Assembly: GCA_003427395.1 (NCBI GenBank)
Contig: BFEA01000613.1
Span: forward strand, 329,314-393,313
Length of the DNA: 64,000 nucleotides
Origin: Chara braunii
Taxonomy: Eukaryota > Streptophyta > Charophyceae > Charales > Characeae
Direction: 5' to 3'
Below are positions 58,371 to 64,000 of the stretch, in pieces. Made by a program: the position numbers and the translations under genes. The stretch's first letter is position 1. Each line of letters opens with the position of its first letter. Below the pieces are notes generated by a model. It had not been told where the DNA came from. It ran no database searches and worked only from the letters and a program-made list of their open reading frames with translations.

Positions 58371-58725
58371 CTCTCCACTCTCCAAAAAATCGGAGAGTTG
58401 GCAGAGAGCTGAAAAGCTCTCGGACTTCATGATTTTGGGTTCACGGCTGCACTAACTATCCGCTCTCCGAGACTCCGAGTCGTGAGTGCACTAGCAGACA
58501 CTGGGACAGCGCTAGAGGACACGGCGGGATTTGCATTGTCCAGACTCGAGGCACACTCTCCAAATTGGGAGCATTTTGGAGAGTCCGGCAGAGGTTCATC
58601 TGGAAAAACGTCGTTGCAGGCTGGGTTTCGAATGTGGGTTCTGACAGGTATCCGAGGGTTTTGGGTGGTCCAATCCGAAATTTAGTGCAGCCATGAAAAA
58701 CTCTCCAAAATCGGAGAGTGGAGAG
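58371..58725. mobile_element. MITE, 355 bp, TA-flanked
   Basis: Perfect 13-bp terminal inverted repeats CTCTCCACTCTCC (58371-58383) and GGAGAGTGGAGAG (58713-58725), flanked by TA on both sides (58369-58370, 58726-58727). A further inner pair is TTCACGGCTGCACTAA against TTTAGTGCAGCCATGAA. No transposase. TA duplication and length fit a Tc1/mariner-type (Stowaway-like) MITE by structure, not by sequence match. Confidence 0.8.
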
Positions 58726-58878
58726 TAGTGTAGCGGGACTCATAAGCTATAAGATGGTTTCCCCTATATGCAACATAGCCCCTGTCTCTTATACACATCT
58801 AGATGTGTATAAGAGACAGGAGTAGTGTAGCGGGACTCATAAGCTATAAGATGGTTTCCCCTATATGCAACATAGCCC
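58723..58878. other. Residual mate-pair junction adapter with duplicated flank
   Basis: 58782-58819 is CTGTCTCTTATACACATCT joined to its reverse complement, the Tn5 mosaic-end junction of Nextera mate-pair libraries. The 59 bases before it (58723-58781) are repeated exactly after it (58820-58878). This is an assembly artefact, not genomic sequence. Confidence 0.97.
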
Positions 58879-59009
58879 TAACACAACAACACCCAAATCG
58901 TGATCCTGTCGATGTAAGCCCTAACACAACAACGTGATCCTGTCGATAGATCAAAACCATTCCCCAAATAAAGCCTAATTTGAGAGCGTACTCACACCAG
59001 TACTATCTT

Positions 59010-59952
59010 TTTTTTTTTTTTTTTTTTTGAAAAACCACACACACCCCTGCATTGCTAGTGGTGCTGATTGGGCCAGACACCACTAGCACCCGGGGGAAGG
59101 CTCCATCTATTGGTGGGGAGCATCACCTGCTGGAAAACGGGTCCAGCGTCCCTTTACAGAATACATTGCCGAATTCATACAGACTGGATCAAGAGAAATT
59201 GACTGGTTATGAAACCTGCCAGCATTGATTGCTCTGGTCACCAGAGGATTGACTGTGCAGGTTGCTAAGTAAGGGGAGGAAACCTCTTCGCCTTAACACC
59301 AGGCGCCTGATATCTACTGTTGAGAAACTAGCCCCTCCTTCCTTCCTTTGCTTTTAAACATTGATTACCCTGAGATCCTCAGGGGATTAACTCCGCAGGA
59401 GTGAACAAGCAGCTGACCACCATCATTCATCATTAATTAGGTCTCCTTTGCGTGCTGGGGTACCAAAATCCGGCTGTGTCTTCAGTGGACCGGCCTGATG
59501 TACAAGGGGGTGGGGAGGCGGGTTCTGCTTCCAGTGGGCGACTGGGGCAGGCTACCGGTCCTCCTTATTCCCTTATCCATCCTGATCAGTCCACTAAAGT
59601 CACTATTGGAGAGGTTACCCTGTGTCATGGCCATACCAGCTCAATTCCATCAAGACATTGTTGGGTAAGGGGAAGAGGTCAGGGAATTCAGAGGCAGGGG
59701 GGAGTGGGATGTTGCTGGGAATTGCAGTCCAATCGTGGAAGATCAATCGGTAGTTTCTCTGCGATGAGTCCAGCCGACCGTTGCCATCCAGGTGCCAGCC
59801 ATCCCACTGAATCTTTGCTATCCATCCTCCTTGTTCTCCCCCCAGCCAGTCCATGCAGAATTCATGTAATTTTTGGACGATTTCCGATCTTTTGGTGAGA
59901 GCTATCATTGCTTGCACAATTTTTTTCCACTGGGCTCTGATTGTTGTTTAAA
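59010..59952 (-). mobile_element. 5'-truncated LINE with 17-bp target duplication
   Basis: CACACCAGTACTATCTT occurs at 58993-59009 and 59953-59969, flanking a poly(T) start, a ~590-bp 3' region and the ORF2 C-terminus at 59615-59917 (FCMDWLGGEQGGW, then NYRLIFHDWTAIPSN). This is a minus-strand insertion by target-primed reverse transcription. The tail has a perfect 10-bp stem, GCTAGTGGTG/CACCACTAGC (59054-59087), and the box CTGGAAAACGGGTCCAG. Confidence 0.93.
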
Positions 59953-59969
59953 CACACCAGTACTATCTT

Positions 59970-60935
59970 AACCGTATCTGACAGCATTTACAGCTGGGCC
60001 CGTATGCATCTGGCCGCAATTCTGTCCAGGAAAAAGTCGAAACGTGCTGGAGTGAGTATGCCCTCAGTGAAGGACAAGTACAACATTCTAACCCTCTCCA
60101 GACAAGATACAAGATTCCCTGACACATATGAGGACACAATCAAGAGATGACATTCCGAGAACAATTTCTATCATGGCAATTTGCCACATGCCGTCTGCCT
60201 TCAGACAAAGCAAGATCGTTCAAAGAAGTAGAGCATCTTCAACTTTCCAGCAGTGAAAGCACCACCTCTCGGTACAAAATGAACCCCAACAAAGCACCCA
60301 CTCTCAAACCCAAAACCAGAGCCCCAACAATTCATCAACATGTGAGATCTTCTTCGAAGGTTGGCACTTAGCACGATGCTCGCTCCTCCATTACGAGCAC
60401 ACTCCCATCCTTTCCGCACTAATTATGGTGCCGTGTCGCCCTGTAGCTCAGCGTGGGGGTGTGAGATGGGAGAGTCCTGGCATGAGGACATGGAGGTGAA
60501 GGCAGTCTTGGTTGGTTTGTTGAACAGTGCTAGGATAGCTTGGTTTTGGTTTCTAACTAGCTCCAGGGTTTTCTCTAACAGTTTGTATCATCTGTGCATT
60601 AGCTTGACTCTAGGGTTTTGTTGTGGGTAGCCCTTTTTTCTGAAGTTTGTCTTAGTAATTTTCTGAATAGCTCAAATTTAAAGTTTCTTAGCCAAAGTCG
60701 GGCAATGGCCCCGGTATCTTAAACTTTCAAATTCTATGTAAATTTCCATATGGTACGCTGGGCCCGGTTCCCAGCAAGTGCTGCTCCCCACGAATAGATT
60801 CGAGCCTTATATTTCCTCTGGTAAAAAAAAAAAAATTCTTTACCAAATCAGTCGCCTAAGACGGCCAAACACCCTTCGAAGAGGCAAGGAGGTTGCCCAA
60901 AGAGTGTGCCCAACAGTTTGCTGAATCACTAACCC
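59970..60935. other. Gene-free stretch
   Basis: The pre-insertion continuation of the DNA before 58993. Only short reading frames and an A run near 60830 are present; no gene is supported. Confidence 0.45.
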
Positions 60936-61537
60936 TTTTTTTTTTTTTTTTTTTTTTGAGAACAACCCGAGCAGGTGCTAGGGGTGCTGGTAAGAGCAGA
61001 CACCACTAGCAATCCCGGGGAGGCTCCATCTATTGGTGGGGAGCAGCACCTGCTGGAAAGCGGGTCCACCGTTCCTGAACATTTGATTGATTGTTTGTAT
61101 GAACAGACGTGCTGAAATGTTGCCTGTACCTTGTAGGGTCTGTCAACCTTGGATGATATTTGACAGATCGAACTCCGGGCAACTGAGTCTAACGGCCCTT
61201 TCTTGCCATAGGAACCTGGGACTGACATCTGTGGTCGATTTCCTGAGCAGGTAGGCCGGTAATCCACCCGTTCCCCTACGCCCACCCTTAGAACACATGG
61301 CTAACCCGAATTCCAACCCTGTGTTTTGCTGAGCACTTAGACCCATTCCCCGCCATCTGCCTTGTCTTCATGTAGTTCCGCTACGTTTGGATAGCCGCAC
61401 CTGGCTGCTTCTGAGACCTTGATTCCGCCGAGGATGAGCAGTTGTCGTTTCACTCCATGTGGTGGCTGTTTCTGGCTTCCAACTTGCACCTTCATTTGAA
61501 GCATCTGTCGGTTCTCCACCCTACCTTCTTCTTCTTC
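60936..61537 (-). mobile_element. LINE 3' tail fragment
   Basis: Poly(T) at 60936-60957 is followed by a hairpin like that at 59054 (GCTAGGGGTG/CACCACTAGC, one mismatch), then GGCTCCATCTATTGGTGGGG, shared with the insertion at 59010. The rest has no convincing ORF. Its right limit is set by the next poly(T). Confidence 0.65.
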
Positions 61538-61723
61538 TTTTTTTTTTTTTTTTCTGTAAAGGGGGCCCCAGTGTGCAAGGCTGATATTACCAATAAAAGA
61601 ATTGCGGCCGTCGCCTCACAGTCTACCCAGAGTAACCAAACCGAAATTGCTGAGAACCGGGCTCAGCGTCCCTCGACCCACACTTCAGACTATGTACTGT
61701 ACAGAGGGAGCGAAGGGAGCCCC
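61538..61723 (-). mobile_element. Short LINE-like tail fragment
   Basis: Poly(T) at 61538-61553 followed by sequence containing GAACCGGGCTCAGCGTCCC, a diverged form of the LINE-tail box. No coding part. Confidence 0.45.
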
Positions 61724-61740
61724 TTTTTTTTTTTTTAATG

Positions 61741-61874
61741 ACCCCTGTGCTGGAAACCGGGTCCAGCGTCCCATTGCTACTGTCATCTATTCTTAATAAA
61801 CAGGCTGACCCCTGTGCTGGAAACCGGGTCCAGCGTCCCATTGCTACTGTCATCTATTCTTAATAAACAGGCTC
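61741..61874. repeat. 67-bp tandem duplication in LINE 3' region
   Basis: 61741-61807 and 61808-61874 differ only at the last base. Each contains CTGGAAACCGGGTCCAG, able to form a CTGGA/TCCAG stem, and AATAAA on the plus strand. Confidence 0.95.
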
Positions 61875-62027
61875 ATTGCTTTTCTACCACCTTACCAAGG
61901 AAACCAACCCATTGTCAGAAACACTGCTGCAAGTGTTAAAAACCTCAACCTTAAGGTGGGAGTGCCTCTTCAGTCAGACTTCTGACCGCCTGATTAGAAT
62001 GATAATCCTAGCCTCTCACTTTAGAGT

Positions 62028-64000
62028 CTATCTAACACTGCTTATTCCTTCCTCCCCCCCCCCAAACCACTCAAGATCCACCAAAGCTAGTGTAGAGGGA
62101 GGGAAAGGATCAGCGAAGTACTCGGGTGCTCTCAGGGAAGCTCCTGGTTGGATGTCAAACCAGTTGCAAAAGGTGATCTGGTAATCCCGTTTGAACATCC
62201 CCTGCTCCCCTACCCCTCCCGGCCATACTACTTCCCCCAGTTTCTCCCCTGCAGCATCCCCTAGCCATTCCAATTCAAACTTTTGGATCCGCTGTTTGAT
62301 ATCTGTTTTTTGTCTAATTTCTCTGAGTTTTCTTTTCGTCTTCTCCCATTGGCTTCTGATTTCTGTTTGGACAAAGTGTTGTATTATTTCTGCTATCTCT
62401 TGACTTTCAATCTTCACTCTTTCCATCACATTAATGCATCGTTTGTGCCATAGTGCCCACAATACCACTTTCCTTCCCAAATGAAAGAAGTTTTGTTGAA
62501 AATGACCCAACAGTATTGCCCTCCATTCCCACGGCCATTCCAAGCCTGTTAACTTTTGCCACACGTAGTCCCATCGGCGCCACAGCCAGGCAGAGCCCGG
62601 GCATTGCAGAAAAATATGTTCAATTGTTTCCCCGATTTTCCTTCTAGGAAAGGCCTGTACATAGGAGTTACACCACGGTAATGCCACTCCCTTCTGTTCT
62701 GATGTGGAGTGGTCTATTAACCAGTCATTCGTTGGTAAACACCTATGCACTATCTGCCATTGTAAGGACGCAAACTTGGTCGGCCTCTTTTTAAGTCCGT
62801 GGCACCACCTAACTGGTTTAAGCACATCTTCATAAATGTTCAGGTGCCTTTGCCAACTATCTTAAACAATTTCTGGGACATTTATTATGGGACGCATTAG
62901 CCTATAAGTCGCCTTGACTGATAGGGATTACAGTCGCAGGGGTTTGCATTTTCTATTTGAACGCCATAACCAATCCGCAGGATCCAGGGGAAGGTCCGGG
63001 ATAGGACAATGGGGAAGGTACACTATCCATTCCTTTATTGTTGTGACATATAAAGTCCTCACTCTGTACATTTACCTCAAAGGAGAAGAAAGTCACCCTA
63101 TCCTGATCCCTTATAACAATCTTATTATCTTTGTGGGTCTTGAAAACATTAACAAGGGCACCCTCCTCATGTAAATCCAATATTTGTCCCATTGTCTTAG
63201 AATTGTCTTGTAGATTTATGCATACCCAGTCAGCCACCCGAAACACAGGGCCCTTTTTTAAAACAACTATCCAGGACAGGGGTATGGCTGAGAGGATTTC
63301 ATCCACCTTGTCCAAAAGTTTGTGCGCATACTTAATTTATTTCCTGAGTTTCTCTACTGTCTTCCAATTTTTGCTCTCAGGATTCTTCAAATCTTTGATT
63401 CTTACTATTTCATCCTTGGCCCATGTAGACCACGTGAAATCATAACTTATGACGACCCTCTCGTTTTGATCAGTAATTCATCGATTGCCGAACAATGGTT
63501 GACGAAGCACTTCCTCATACCTTGTCGGCGTGGACTTGTTAGGTAAGGGCAACTCCCACCAATATTTCAGTAGATTAGACCAAAAACCATCCAGGCTTAA
63601 CTCTCTCGTAACCTCTCCTCTTGACCCTGACTTAGTAGACTGCATCTGGGTACGAGGGATGATCCAATATCTATCCTCCACCCATGTAAGAGGGTGCACC
63701 TTCTTGGTAGTCTAGGGCCTAGTCTACGAATCTGCTCCAATGCCAGCTCTTGCCATGGAAGGTTCGTTGCTAAGATTACACGCTTCAATACTTTTAATGA
63801 CAAGGTCTTGCATTGAATTTTTGGGTCAATAAGTCCTAGGGCTCCTTTATCTTTGAGTTGGATTAATGTCTGCCAGACCACTTTTGGGATCACGTGTGGT
63901 GAGTCGTGATCCCCTCGCCACAGAAAGACTGTCAATTGTCTTTATAAACCCTTTGTAGCGTTCTTACTGAGCATTGCTTTATACAAAATTGAGGCTAAAA
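62028..64000 (-). pseudogene. LINE ORF2, RT C-terminal side and zf-RVT (partial)
   Basis: 62825-62028 is open for 265 codons: LHRCLPTNDWLIDH-like HRCLPTNDWLIDHST, IGETIEHIFLQCPGSAWLW, then a basic helical stretch and FELEWLGDAAGE with the end TFCNWFDIQPG. Upstream, 63315-62953 and 63935-63478 continue the protein in other frames (VFLWRGDHDSPH, then GALGLIDPK). The frame changes make it a pseudogene, but the C-terminal zinc-binding region is the best preserved of the LINEs here. Confidence 0.85.

Larger units (their letters stand above)
61724..64000 (-). mobile_element. L1-type LINE, cut by the window edge
   Basis: Poly(T) at 61724-61736, a 3' region with a 67-bp tandem duplication, then ORF2 from 62028 upward to the window end. 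Same family as LINE-2 at 10.9-16.3 kb. The RT catalytic part and anything 5' of it lie beyond the window. Confidence 0.85.

Noticed and set aside
58782-58819. Perfect 38-bp palindrome as a regulatory hairpin or transposon end
   Set aside because: It is exactly the Tn5 mosaic-end dimer used in mate-pair libraries.

Overview
The window is repeat-dominated eukaryotic nuclear DNA with no recognisable ordinary host gene. Two U6 snRNA-derived sequences carry the plant-type 3' half (ATAAATCGAGAAATGG), and one LTR element has a primer-binding site exactly complementary to the plant tRNA-Asp 3' end. Together with plant-style L1 LINEs (endonuclease, RT, zf-RVT), this points to the green lineage. A large repeat-rich genome such as a charophyte alga would fit, but the species is inference.

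Layout. 1-1.6 kb: a U6 pseudogene and a polyadenylated retroposon tail. 1.6-8.8 kb: a decayed L1 LINE on the minus strand (ORF1 then ORF2). 10.1-10.5 kb: palindromic MITE-like repeats. 10.9-16.3 kb: a second decayed LINE, plus strand. 17-19.4 kb: non-coding DNA packed with hairpins. 20.3-24.7 kb: microsatellites, a 91-bp tandem array and a ~80-bp satellite with a 121-base gap. 27.6-53.5 kb: four same-strand copies of an unrecognised protein family (called ORFX here), the first split by a 22.3-kb Ty3/gypsy-type LTR retrotransposon (28221-50559). 55.1-58.9 kb: a long inverted repeat, a 766-base gap, microsatellites, a TA-flanked MITE and a residual mate-pair sequencing adapter. 59-64 kb: several minus-strand LINE insertions, one with a clean 17-bp target duplication.

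The LTR retrotransposon has unusually long LTRs (5.7 kb left; 7.6 kb right because of a 1.8-kb extra block). Each LTR carries two arrays of hairpins downstream of a TATA box. In the first array a 17-nt loop is nearly constant while the stems differ between copies and still pair. The internal region has gag, protease, RT, RNase H and integrase with an intact D-D-35-E triad, but many nonsense codons. The premature stops largely replace expected Gln, Arg or Trp codons, as expected from methylcytosine deamination.

The most novel items are the hairpin arrays inside the LTRs and the ORFX family. Copy A reads in frame across the retrotransposon once the insertion is removed, which independently fixes the insertion ends.
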